Positions 24,460 through 32,200 of a stretch of 58,135 nucleotides of DNA are shown here, piece after piece. The stretch's first letter is position 1. Every line of letters begins with the position of its first letter. Below the pieces are notes generated by a model. That model was not told the origin of the DNA, made no database searches, and saw only the letters and a program-made list of their open reading frames with translations. Both the position numbers and the translations under genes were made by a program. Where the stretch lies: the NCBI GenBank assembly GCA_023404715.1, contig JAEYAR010000161.1, positions 1 through 58,135 of the forward strand, given 5' to 3'. The stretch is from Bacillota bacterium. Lineage in GTDB: Bacteria; Bacillota; Clostridia; Christensenellales; Aristaeellaceae.

Positions 24460-25254
24460 TCAGCGCGCTTTACCCGACCTCGCGGCCTTTTGATAGGCGC
24501 TGGGCGTGACGCCGCACTGCTTCGTGAACACGCGGTCAAACGTGCGCAGGTTCTCAAAGCCGCATTGAAAGCAGACCTGCGTCACCGTCTGATCCGCGTC
24601 GCGCAGCAGCTGCTTCGCCTGCGCGACGCGCAGGCTGTTCAAATAGGCGCGAAAGCCCATATGCAGGCGGTGCGCAAACACGTGCGACAGGTGGTAGCCG
24701 CTCACACAAAGCGCCTGCGCGACGCCTTGCAGCGTCAGCGGCTCGTCGAAGTGCGCGGATAGGTAGACGATCGCCTGATGCGCGATGTCGGCTGGCGTGG
24801 TATGGCGCTCGTCCGTCAGCGCCATTTTCTCCAGCATCTGCGCCATGAGGAGCTGTAAATACGCCCTTTGCACGCGGGGCGCCGCGCGTGCGGACGCGTC
24901 TTGGAGACGCCTCAGGCAGTAGGCGACGTCGGGGTGACAATCCTTTGCGTTCAGGATGGGGCAAACCGGGCGCTTGCCCCCGGGCGACATATCCCGACAG
25001 ACGGCGGGATCAAAGATGAGCAGCGTGCCCTCGCAGGCAGACCCCGCCCCGATGTATTCGTGCAGCAGGCCCGGAAAGACCACAGCCATTTCGCCCGCGC
25101 GCAGGTCATAGCTCTCGCCGTCGATTTTGACCGTCAGCCGCCCCGAAGCGACATAGCAGAGCTCCATATGCGCATGCACATGGCTGGGGAATACGAGACG
25201 TTCAAATGCATTGCACACGACTTCCTCCTGATGCGTCTCGACCATGGGCAGCAT
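24460..25254 (-). CDS. AraC-family regulator with cupin sensor domain
   Basis: A 264-residue regulator. The N-terminal cupin (FPSHVHAHMELCYVASGRLTVKIDG, then DLRAGEMAVVFPGLLHEY) would bind a small sugar-like ligand. The C-terminal domain (about 160-264) has two helix-turn-helix units: EPLTLQGVAQALCVSGYHLSHVF and QTVTQVCFQCGFENLRTFDRVF, ending in the AraC signature FTKQCGVTPSAYQK. It is transcribed divergently from the Gfo/Idh-ThuA operon, so it probably controls that operon. No operator repeats are obvious in the 107-base gap. The start lacks a strong ribosome site. Confidence 0.92.
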   Translation of the reverse strand: MLPMVETHQEEVVCNAFERLVFPSHVHAHMELCYVASGRLTVKIDGESYDLRAGEMAVVFPGLLHEYIGAGSACEGTLLIFDPAVCRDMSPGGKRPVCPILNAKDCHPDVAYCLRRLQDASARAAPRVQRAYLQLLMAQMLEKMALTDERHTTPADIAHQAIVYLSAHFDEPLTLQGVAQALCVSGYHLSHVFAHRLHMGFRAYLNSLRVAQAKQLLRDADQTVTQVCFQCGFENLRTFDRVFTKQCGVTPSAYQKAARSGKAR

Positions 25255-25319
25255 TTTACATCACCGCAATTTTTGTCTTATTTTCCATCGGTTCTTTTCC
25301 AGCATTATATTGCGTTCGA

Positions 25320-25328
25320 TGCTATAAT
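25320..25328 (+). promoter_or_regulatory. Extended -10 promoter of Gfo/Idh-ThuA operon
   Basis: TGCTATAAT, a perfect TATAAT with TG extension, 33 bases before the first ATG. No good -35 at the standard distance, consistent with need for the divergent AraC activator. Confidence 0.6.
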
Positions 25329-25361
25329 GCAAGCAACAATTTGGATGAGGTGATCGATATC

Positions 25362-26417
25362 ATGGGTTATCGTTGCGCAATTCTTGGCTATGGCGGCATG
25401 GGCTCCTGGCACGCACGGAACATTCGCGAAAAGGTGCGCCGTATCGAGGTCTCCGGGGCGTATGACATTAGGCCCGAGGCGCTTCAAAAAGCGGAAGCGG
25501 CGGGTCTTAAGCCCTACGCTATCCTGGAAGCCCTGCTTCGCGATCCGCAGGTGGATCTCGTCACCATCGCGACGCCGAACAACTTTCACCGCGAGCTCGC
25601 CATCGCCTGCCTGCGCGCGGGCAAGCACGTCGTATGCGAAAAGCCCGTCACGCTCTCCTCCGGCGAGCTCGAGGAAATCATCGCGGTACAACGGGAGACG
25701 GGCAAGCTCTTTTCCATCCACCAAAATCGCCGTTGGGACAAGGATTATCAAGTCGTCAAGGCCTGCAAGGACCGCGGTTTGCTGGGCGACCTATGCTTTG
25801 TAGAAAGCAAGGTACAGGGCTCACGCCAGGCCATGTACGGCTGGCGGGGCCACAAGGTGAACGGCGGCGGCATGCTGCTGGATTGGGGCGTGCACCTGCT
25901 GGATCAGCTGATGCAGCTGGACCCCAGCCCCGTCGTCTCGGCGTGCGCGCATCTGCTATCCGTCTTCACCCCCGAGGTGGACGACAACATCAAGCTCTTC
26001 CTGCGCTTTGAGAGCGGCTGTTCGGCGCTGCTTGAGATGTCCACCAACTGCCTGATCAACGCGCCGCGCTGGCACGTACAGGGCACGGAGGGCACGCTTC
26101 AAATCGACGATTGGAGCGGCAAGGGCAAGCTGCTCAAGCTCACGCAAGACAAGCAAATGGCCTGGGCGGACGACATCGTCTACACCGAGGCCGGACCCAC
26201 ACGCACCATGGCGCCGCGTCCCGCCTATACGATGGAGGAGGTCCCCCTGCCGGATGTAAACCCGGACTGGGCGGATTATTACGAAAACATCGCGGACGTG
26301 CTGGATGGGAAAGCGCAGCTGCGGGTGACGCCCGCACAGGCCCTGCGCGTCATGCGCGTGATCGACCTGCTCTTCCGCTCCGCCGCCGAGGGCGCGGGGC
26401 TGAGCTGCCATATTTAA
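25362..26417 (+). CDS. Gfo/Idh/MocA-family sugar oxidoreductase
   Basis: A 351-residue NAD(P)-dependent oxidoreductase. The Rossmann motif GYGGMGSWHA lies at 8-17, the family motif VVCEKPVTLS at about 90-99, and the C-terminal beta domain includes HKVNGGGMLLDWGVHLLDQL, with Asp/His residues in the usual catalytic place. The substrate is likely a sugar or inositol derivative but cannot be named. Start ATG 25362 follows GAGGTG. First gene of a three-gene operon with a ThuA-like protein and a second Gfo/Idh/MocA enzyme. Confidence 0.92.
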   Translation: MGYRCAILGYGGMGSWHARNIREKVRRIEVSGAYDIRPEALQKAEAAGLKPYAILEALLRDPQVDLVTIATPNNFHRELAIACLRAGKHVVCEKPVTLSSGELEEIIAVQRETGKLFSIHQNRRWDKDYQVVKACKDRGLLGDLCFVESKVQGSRQAMYGWRGHKVNGGGMLLDWGVHLLDQLMQLDPSPVVSACAHLLSVFTPEVDDNIKLFLRFESGCSALLEMSTNCLINAPRWHVQGTEGTLQIDDWSGKGKLLKLTQDKQMAWADDIVYTEAGPTRTMAPRPAYTMEEVPLPDVNPDWADYYENIADVLDGKAQLRVTPAQALRVMRVIDLLFRSAAEGAGLSCHI

Positions 26418-26441
26418 CGACGCAAAAGGAGGATTGACCCC

Positions 26442-27164
26442 ATGAAAAACGCATGGATCGTACAGGGCGGCTGGGACGGCCACGAGCCCAAGCTCACGAG
26501 CGCGCGCTTCGCCCGGCTGCTCCGAAAAAACGGCTACGAGGCGCAGGTTTTCGACACATTGGATTGCCTTGCCGACGCAGGGGCATTGCAGCAATTGGAC
26601 CTTCTCGTCGCCTGCTGGACCATGGGCGCGATCGACGGCAAGTACGTGGACAACGTCTCCCGAGCCATCGGCGCGGGCATGGGCCTGGCGGGATGCCACG
26701 GCGGGATGTGCGACAGCTTCCGGCAGGATACGCAGTGGCAGTTCATCACGGGCGGCCAGTGGGTCAGCCATCCGGGCGGGGACGGCATCCCCTATACGGT
26801 CAATATCAGGCATGGCTCCAGCCCCATCGTCGACGGGATTGACGATTTTGAGGTGTGCAGCGAGCACTACTATCTGCACGTGGACCCCGCCATCGAGGTG
26901 CTGGCGACGACGCGCTTCCCCATCGTCCCCTACTACCACATCAGCAACAAGCCCGTGGATATGCCCGTCGCCTGGACGAAGTTCTGGGGGAACGGACGCG
27001 TCTTCTACACGTCGCTCGGCCATCACGACGACGTCTTCGACCGCTCTCCCTCCGCCCAGACGCTGATGGAGCGCGGCATGCGCTGGGCGGGCGAGGGCAA
27101 ACAGGTCGCGCTTGAACGCGGCCTTACGACGGCGCGCTTTGAAAACGCGGCAAAGATGTATTGA
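26442..27164 (+). CDS. ThuA-like domain protein
   Basis: A 240-residue protein of the ThuA-like (trehalose utilisation) family, a class-I glutamine-amidotransferase-like fold. Visible family motifs: AWIVQGGWDGHEPKLT at the N-terminus, GLAGCHGGMCDSFR around the position of the nucleophile elbow, GGQWVSHPGGDG, FEVCSEHYYLHVDP, and GRVFYTSLGHHDDVF with the metal-type histidines. Members cluster with Gfo/Idh/MocA oxidoreductases and are linked to oxidised disaccharide metabolism, but the reaction is not firmly known. It has GGAGG upstream and lies 24 nt after the first oxidoreductase gene. Confidence 0.9.
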   Translation: MKNAWIVQGGWDGHEPKLTSARFARLLRKNGYEAQVFDTLDCLADAGALQQLDLLVACWTMGAIDGKYVDNVSRAIGAGMGLAGCHGGMCDSFRQDTQWQFITGGQWVSHPGGDGIPYTVNIRHGSSPIVDGIDDFEVCSEHYYLHVDPAIEVLATTRFPIVPYYHISNKPVDMPVAWTKFWGNGRVFYTSLGHHDDVFDRSPSAQTLMERGMRWAGEGKQVALERGLTTARFENAAKMY

Positions 27165-27174
27165 GAGGTGCGGC

Positions 27175-28281
27175 ATGCGCAGCGTAAACGTCGCCATGAT
27201 TGGCGTAGGATGCATCAGCGGGATTTACCTGGAGAATATCTGTACCCTTTTTACAGAGCTCAGGCTCATCGGCGTGTGCGACCTCGTCCGCGAGCGCGCG
27301 CAGGCCGCTCAGGAAAAGTACGCCGTTCCCAAGCTCTACGAGACGATGCACGACGCCTTTGCGGATCCGGAGGTCGACATCGTGCTCAACCTCACGCGCC
27401 CCTATGAGCATTTCGACGTAAGCCGCGAGGCGCTTATGGCGGGCAAGCACGTCTACAGCGAAAAGCCCCTGGGCGCGAGCCTGGAGGAGGGCCTCGCGCT
27501 AAAAGAGCTGGCGCACAGCCGTGGGCTCATGCTTGGCGGCGCGCCGGACACGTTCCTCGGCGCGGGCATTCAGACCTGCCGCAAGCTGATCGACGACGGC
27601 TATATCGGCGCGCCGGTCGGCAGCCGCGCAGCCATGGTCTGCCATGGACACGAGAGCTGGCACCCGGATCCCGACTTTTACTATCAGTGGGGCGGCGGGC
27701 CCATGATGGACATGGGGCCCTATTACCTCACGGCCATGATCAACCTGCTGGGTGGCATCGACAGCGTTATGAGCGCGAGCCGCATCACGTTCCCCCAGCG
27801 CCTGATCACGAGCAAGCCCCTGGCCGGAACGCCGATCGATGTGCACGTAAACACGTACGTCGCCGGCACCGTGCAGTATGCGTCCGGCGCGATCGGCACC
27901 CTGTTCACGACGTTTGACGTGCACTACCCCACGCAGGCGCAGTTCGAGGTATACGGCACAGAGGGCACGCTGATCGTCCCTGACCCAAACACGTTTTCTG
28001 GGCCGGTGCTGCTCTATCGCCCGGAGGACGGCGCCTATCGCGAGATCCCGCTTCTCTTCGATTACGCGAAGAACAGCCGTGGCCTCGGCCTGGCCGACAT
28101 GGGCCGGGCGCTGCAAACCGGACGGCCATTTCGGGCGGACTATCGGCAGACGTTCCACGTGCTCGACGCCATCACCGGCTTTGAGCGCAGCGCCCAGAGC
28201 GGCGGTTGGGTGAAGATGTGCACCGCTTATGAGCGCAATGCGCCCATGCAGCGCGCAAAGCTGCCCGGCATCCTCGACTGA
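27175..28281 (+). CDS. Second Gfo/Idh/MocA-family oxidoreductase
   Basis: A 368-residue NAD(P)-binding oxidoreductase, a distant paralogue of the one upstream. Motifs: MIGVGCISGIYLENI nucleotide fold, VYSEKPLGASLEEG family lysine motif (about 98-111), and WGGGPMMDMGPYYLTAMINLLGG as the catalytic segment. ATG 27175 follows the ThuA stop by 10 nt with GAGAGGTG between. Paired Gfo/Idh enzymes around ThuA suggest sequential oxidation and reduction of one sugar ring; this is inference. The operon ends in a strong terminator. Confidence 0.92.
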   Translation: MRSVNVAMIGVGCISGIYLENICTLFTELRLIGVCDLVRERAQAAQEKYAVPKLYETMHDAFADPEVDIVLNLTRPYEHFDVSREALMAGKHVYSEKPLGASLEEGLALKELAHSRGLMLGGAPDTFLGAGIQTCRKLIDDGYIGAPVGSRAAMVCHGHESWHPDPDFYYQWGGGPMMDMGPYYLTAMINLLGGIDSVMSASRITFPQRLITSKPLAGTPIDVHVNTYVAGTVQYASGAIGTLFTTFDVHYPTQAQFEVYGTEGTLIVPDPNTFSGPVLLYRPEDGAYREIPLLFDYAKNSRGLGLADMGRALQTGRPFRADYRQTFHVLDAITGFERSAQSGGWVKMCTAYERNAPMQRAKLPGILD

Positions 28282-28294
28282 TATTGGGGATAAC

Positions 28295-28335
28295 GCGCGC
28301 CCTCGGCCTGATGGCCGAGGGCGCGCATGTTTGTT
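28295..28335 (+). terminator. Strong terminator after Gfo/Idh operon
   Basis: Perfect 14-bp stem GCGCGCCCTCGGCC / GGCCGAGGGCGCGC (28295-28308 with 28313-28326), TGAT loop and a T-rich tail. It lies between two convergent genes and may also stop minus-strand readthrough. Confidence 0.88.
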
Positions 28336-28338
28336 GTT

Positions 28339-29751
28339 TTAAGCTTCCGGTCTACCGATCACCATGATCTCGCCCAGCGCATCCCCTGTCTCCAGCTCAA
28401 TGCGCAGGCTTTGCACGGTCATTTCGTCAAAGGACAGGATGGCGCTCTCGCCCACCTGACGCTCGCCGCCGATCGCGAAGGGCGCCTCAAACGCGCCGTT
28501 GATGATCACACGGCCGCTGACCGCGCCGCTTTCTGCCGGGTAGATGACGAGCATGTCCGCCGCGACGGGCGCATCCCATGTCAGCTCAGCCGTCTGGCCG
28601 CGCCACGCGTAGGCCTCGGATGCAGGCGATATACAGGCGTCCCCGTCTACCAGCGATTCGATCCCCTCTCCCTTGGCCGCAGCCGCGTGGTTGCAAAGTC
28701 CCAGCTGGCCGAGCGGCAACAGCTGCCGCGCCAGCGTCGGCCCGTTGATGTAGGCCGTGCCGTCTGCGTGGAAGCCCGCGCGGTCGTAACACAGCTGGCG
28801 GTTGCCGGAAGGCGCCAGCGGATACGTATGCGTGTGATAGGCCGTGAAGAGCTCCTCCCCAACGGTAAAGAAGCTGTTATGGCCGGGACCGGAGACCCGC
28901 ACCTCTCCGTCCGATTCTACGAAGTTTATGATCGGGTTGTTCTCCTGCTTCGTGTACGGCCCCAGCGGATGATCCGCCGTCGCCACGCCGACGGCATACT
29001 CCTTGCCCGCGAAGTAGTTGGCGCTATAAAAGAGGTAGTAGCGGCCGTCGTGGCGCACGACCGCCGGGCCCTCGTTCCAACGGTAATCGCCGGATTGCGT
29101 CTCCCACGGCGCGTCGGGCTGCGTGAGCAGGACCGGCTCGCCCACGACCGTGAGCAGGTCCCGGGTCATCTCCACCCCATACAGATGGCTCTCGTGACGA
29201 TCCTCCACCACGTTTTCCGAGCAATCGCGCGAGTAGATCAGATAGGGGGCGCCCGTATCGTCCAGCACCAGCGTAGCGTCAATCGCCGCATAGCCAAAGT
29301 CGAACAGCGGCCGCTCGAGCGGATCCGTATACGGCCCCTGCGGTTCATCCGCAAAGGCGATGCCGATGCGCAGGCTCTGGTTTTCCGTCCAGCGCACGGT
29401 GTAGAGCATCACATAGCGCCCGTCGTAGGCAAAGACCTCCGGCGCCCAATAATCGCCCGCGGCCCATGATAGCTTTTTTAGCGCCTTTTCTTTCGTAAAC
29501 GCCTTCAGGTCACCGCTTCGCCAGACGTTGAAGCCAAGCACGCCGCCCGTCGCAAAGGCGCAATAACCGTCCTGTGTTGGGAGGATGAACGGATCGCCGA
29601 TATCCTTTACGGGCAGCGGATTTTGGTAGAAGCGCTCCTTCATCTCCACCGCGTCGCGCAAGGGGAGCGGCGCGTAGGTTTCCGCGTTAGCGCCGGATGC
29701 CAGCAGGCAAAGCGCGAGCGCGCACAGCGAGGCCGTCTTTTTCTTTTTCAT
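28339..29751 (-). CDS. Secreted glycoside hydrolase family 43 protein
   Basis: A 470-residue exported arabinan/xylan-type glycosidase. Signal peptide 1-23 (LCALALCLLASGANA). A five-bladed propeller (about 40-345) carries the catalytic base Asp in DIGDPF, the pKa-modulating Asp in AIDATLV and the general acid Glu in NEGPAVV. A C-terminal beta-sandwich (about 350-470) resembles a carbohydrate-binding or discoidin-like module. It is the last gene of the sugar-transport cluster, 49 nt after a MalG-type permease gene. Exact linkage preference (arabinofuranosidase, xylosidase, arabinanase) cannot be told from sequence. Confidence 0.9.
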   Translation of the reverse strand: MKKKKTASLCALALCLLASGANAETYAPLPLRDAVEMKERFYQNPLPVKDIGDPFILPTQDGYCAFATGGVLGFNVWRSGDLKAFTKEKALKKLSWAAGDYWAPEVFAYDGRYVMLYTVRWTENQSLRIGIAFADEPQGPYTDPLERPLFDFGYAAIDATLVLDDTGAPYLIYSRDCSENVVEDRHESHLYGVEMTRDLLTVVGEPVLLTQPDAPWETQSGDYRWNEGPAVVRHDGRYYLFYSANYFAGKEYAVGVATADHPLGPYTKQENNPIINFVESDGEVRVSGPGHNSFFTVGEELFTAYHTHTYPLAPSGNRQLCYDRAGFHADGTAYINGPTLARQLLPLGQLGLCNHAAAAKGEGIESLVDGDACISPASEAYAWRGQTAELTWDAPVAADMLVIYPAESGAVSGRVIINGAFEAPFAIGGERQVGESAILSFDEMTVQSLRIELETGDALGEIMVIGRPEA

Positions 29752-29800
29752 TTCTTAACCTTTCTATCTTCACTGATGTCCGCTCGGCCCATCGGCCTGC

Positions 29801-30679
29801 TCACCCTTTTACCGCCGCCTGCACGGAGATGCCCTGCAAAAAATACTTTTGCGCCACCAGGTAGAGCAGCAGCGGCGGCGCCATCGACACGATGCACGAG
29901 GCGATCATGTGCGCCCAGTAGCCGTCGTACTGTCCCTGCAGCAACCGAAGACCCGCGGTCAGCGTCTGGTTGCGCACGTCGGTCATGACGATCGACGGCC
30001 AGAGAAAGTCGTTCCAGGAGCCGTTGAACGCGAACAGTCCGACCACGATCAGCACCGGCGCGATGGAGGGCACGATCACGTGCAAAAACACCTTGAAGCT
30101 GCCCGCGCCGTCGATCGTGGCCGCCTCGTCCAAATCTTTGGGAATGCCCTTCAGGAAATTTCGAATGAGAAAGATGTTAAACACGCCCGCCAGGCCCGGC
30201 CAGATCAGCGCGTGCAAACGGTTCACCCAGCCCAGCGCGTTGGCGATACGAAACAGCGGCAGGATGGAAACGACGTTGGGAAACATGCTCATGTACATCA
30301 GCGTCCAGAAGATGGCGTTGCCGCCCTTAAATTGCAGCCGCTCGTAGGCATAGGCCGAAAGGGAGGTGACCGCCAGCACGCCCGCCGTCTGCGCGATCGA
30401 GACGATGAACGAGTTCTTGAACATCGTCGTAATGCCCGAGTAGGTGTTGATGTGGCCCTGACCGGTAAAGAGCTCGATGTAGTTTTCCGTCGTCCAGACC
30501 TTAGGCCACAGGCGCGTCAAATAATCCCACGGCCCGTTTAAATTCGAGAACGACGTGATAAATCCTGCATCCGTCTTGAAGGAGCTGAGCAGCGCGAACA
30601 CGAGCGGCACACACCATACGACGCCCAGCAGGAAGAGGAAGCAAAATGCGCCGGTCTTCGCCGCGCGCGAGGTTGGCAT
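29801..30679 (-). CDS. CUT1 sugar ABC permease, MalG-like (copy 2)
   Basis: A 292-residue inner-membrane permease of the carbohydrate-uptake-1 family with six predicted membrane helices. The ATPase-docking EAA loop is EAATIDGAGSFKVFLHVIVP. It is strikingly similar along its full length to the permease at 31304-32182, same length, identical blocks such as LSAYAYERL and LIWPGLAGVFNIFLIRNF. ATG 30679 follows AAAGGTGGGG; a longer reading from 30751 runs into a hairpin array. The 624-base gap before it is very unusual for an ABC operon. It may provide an alternative partner for the single MalF-like subunit. Confidence 0.93.
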   Translation of the reverse strand: MPTSRAAKTGAFCFLFLLGVVWCVPLVFALLSSFKTDAGFITSFSNLNGPWDYLTRLWPKVWTTENYIELFTGQGHINTYSGITTMFKNSFIVSIAQTAGVLAVTSLSAYAYERLQFKGGNAIFWTLMYMSMFPNVVSILPLFRIANALGWVNRLHALIWPGLAGVFNIFLIRNFLKGIPKDLDEAATIDGAGSFKVFLHVIVPSIAPVLIVVGLFAFNGSWNDFLWPSIVMTDVRNQTLTAGLRLLQGQYDGYWAHMIASCIVSMAPPLLLYLVAQKYFLQGISVQAAVKG

Positions 30680-30703
30680 ATGGATTCCCCACCTTTCTAA
30701 AAA

Positions 30704-30921
30704 GGCGGCCCAAAGGCCGCGACTGCGTGTCGACAAAGTGGCGTCTGCCACTTTGTCGAGTTTACAGGAGACTTTTTCCTCCGCAAACTACATTTTGCTG
30801 CGGAAAAATCCCCGCCCCGCCGGCAAAGCCGGCGGATACGATTACAGTCTTGCAGACGGCTTTTGGTTTGTCTGACTTCGATAGGTTTGTCGACAGTCTG
30901 AGGCGCCCCAAAGGCCGCGAT
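30704..30921 (+). repeat. Hairpin-array element, copy B
   Basis: Ordered stems: GCGGCC/GGCCGC (30705-30720); CGACAAAGTGGC/GCCACTTTGTCG (30731-30758); TTTTTCC...GGAAAAA with inner GCAAA/TTTGC (30773-30808); CCGCCGGC/GCCGGCGG with AAA loop (30817-30835); then GATACGATT, CAGTCTG and a near copy of the first stem (30903-30920). The same order occurs at 44714-44970 with compensatory base changes. In this copy the conserved orientation is opposite to the surrounding operon. Confidence 0.7.
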
Positions 30922-30949
30922 TAAATCATCCGCAACAGCAAAACACCCC

Positions 30950-31100
30950 CGTCTCCCCGCGCCGAGCGAAGCACAGGCACCCCGTCCCTCGCGCCGAGCG
31001 AAGCACAGGCGCCCCGTCCCTCGCGCCGAGCGAAGCGCAGGCGCCCCCCCGCGAAGCGAAGCGAGCGCGCCCCCCGCGCCGAGCGAAGCGTAGGCGCCCC
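30950..31100. repeat. 32-bp GC-rich tandem repeat
   Basis: The core GCGCCGAGCGAAGC recurs at 30959, 30991, 31023 and 31076; the first three are exactly 32 bases apart. A degenerate unit (CGCGAAGCGAAGCGAGCGCG) lies between the third and fourth. The same core style appears in the 64-bp repeat at the window end. Confidence 0.8.
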
Positions 31101-31108
31101 CAGAGGGG

Positions 31109-31133
31109 TTTGGGGAGGCCGCGCCTCCCCAAA
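31109..31133. repeat. Palindrome shared with window-end repeat
   Basis: 11-bp arms TTTGGGGAGGC / GCCTCCCCAAA with a 3-base loop. GGTTTGGGGAGGCCG followed by GCCTCCC recurs in each 64-bp unit at 58004-58135. Confidence 0.8.
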
Positions 31134-31303
31134 TGCAATCAAATCCAGCGACATGCGCGGTGGATTTGCGCGCTTTTCGCGTAGCGTCAGCGGAGCGAAA
31201 AGGGTACCCACACCTGAGGCCGCCCGGGAGGCCCCGCAGGGCCGACAGGCCGAATCCCCCAGGGGGTGGCAGCGGAGGGGGACGCAGTCCCCCTTTGCCC
31301 CCG

Positions 31304-32182
31304 TCACCCCTTCACGCCCGCCTGAACGGAGATGCCCTGCAGGAAATATTTTTGCGCCACCAGGTAGAGGAGGAACGGCGGCATCATGGATACGAGGCAG
31401 GAGGCGATCATGTGCGCCCATTTCTGCTCGTACTGACCGCTGAGCAGGCGCAGGCCTGCGGTGAGCGTCTGGTTGTTGACGTCCGTCATCACGATCGTCG
31501 GCCAGAGGAAGTCGTTCCACGCGCCGTTGAACGCGAACAGGCCCACCACGATCATGACCGGCAGGATGGACGGCAGGATGATGCGCGTGTACACCTGCAG
31601 GCTGTTCGCGCCGTCGATGGTCGCCGCCTCGTCGAGCGCCTTGGGGATGCCCTTCATGAAATTGCGGATGAGGAAGATGTTAAACACGCCCGCCAGGCCC
31701 GGCCAGATCAGCGCGTTCAGGTTGTTGATCCACCCCAGCGCGTTGGCGATGCGGAACATCGGCAAAAGGTTTACGACATTGGGGAACATGCTCATGTACA
31801 TCAGCGCCCAGAAGATCGCGTTGCCGCCCTTGAAGTTCAGGCGCTCATAGGCGTATGCGGAGAGAGACGTGATGATGAGCACGCCCACCGTCTGCGCGAT
31901 GGCGACGATAAACGAGTTTTTGAACATCGCAAGCAGGTTCGCCGTCGTATTGGTGCCCGCGCCGCCGACGAACATTTCGATGTAATTGACGACCGTCCAC
32001 TGCCGCGGCCATAGGCGCGTTACATAATCGAGCGGGCCCTTGACGTTGGCGAAGGACGTAATGAAGTCGGAGTCGTACTTGAACGAGTTGATGATCAGCC
32101 AGAAGATCGGCACGATCCATACGATGCCCAGCAGGAAAAGGAAGATAAACGCAATCCGCTTCGTCAATTTGTTTTCAGCCAT
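31304..32182 (-). CDS. CUT1 sugar ABC permease, MalG-like (copy 1)
   Basis: A 292-residue membrane permease with six predicted helices; N-terminal LTKRIAFIFLFLLGIVWIVP is TM1 and EAATIDGANSLQVYTRIILP is the EAA loop that docks the ATPase. It pairs with the MalF-like subunit encoded 18 nt upstream and receives sugar from the binding protein at 33657-34892. Near-identical in length and blocks to the second MalG at 29801-30679. The ATP-binding subunit is not in this window; in Bacillota such importers commonly share an MsmX-type ATPase encoded elsewhere. Confidence 0.94.
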   Translation of the reverse strand: MAENKLTKRIAFIFLFLLGIVWIVPIFWLIINSFKYDSDFITSFANVKGPLDYVTRLWPRQWTVVNYIEMFVGGAGTNTTANLLAMFKNSFIVAIAQTVGVLIITSLSAYAYERLNFKGGNAIFWALMYMSMFPNVVNLLPMFRIANALGWINNLNALIWPGLAGVFNIFLIRNFMKGIPKALDEAATIDGANSLQVYTRIILPSILPVMIVVGLFAFNGAWNDFLWPTIVMTDVNNQTLTAGLRLLSGQYEQKWAHMIASCLVSMMPPFLLYLVAQKYFLQGISVQAGVKG

Positions 32183-32200
32183 GGTTTTCTCTCCTTTCCC

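Larger units (their letters stand above)
30680..31303. other. Repeat-rich, gene-free gap between two MalG genes
   Basis: 624 bases without a credible gene. From low to high coordinate it holds: a ribosome site and leader (30680-30700), a hairpin-array element (30704-30921), a 32-bp GC-rich tandem repeat (about 30950-31100), an 11-bp palindrome (31109-31133), and four further hairpins (31140-31293), including CAAATCCA/TGGATTTG, CTTTTCGC/GCGAAAAG and GGGGGAC/GTCCCCC. Confidence 0.85.

Noticed and set aside
30950..31100. Possible CRISPR array in the 32-bp repeats
   Set aside because: Units are directly contiguous with no unique spacers and no cas genes nearby; they are ordinary tandem repeats.
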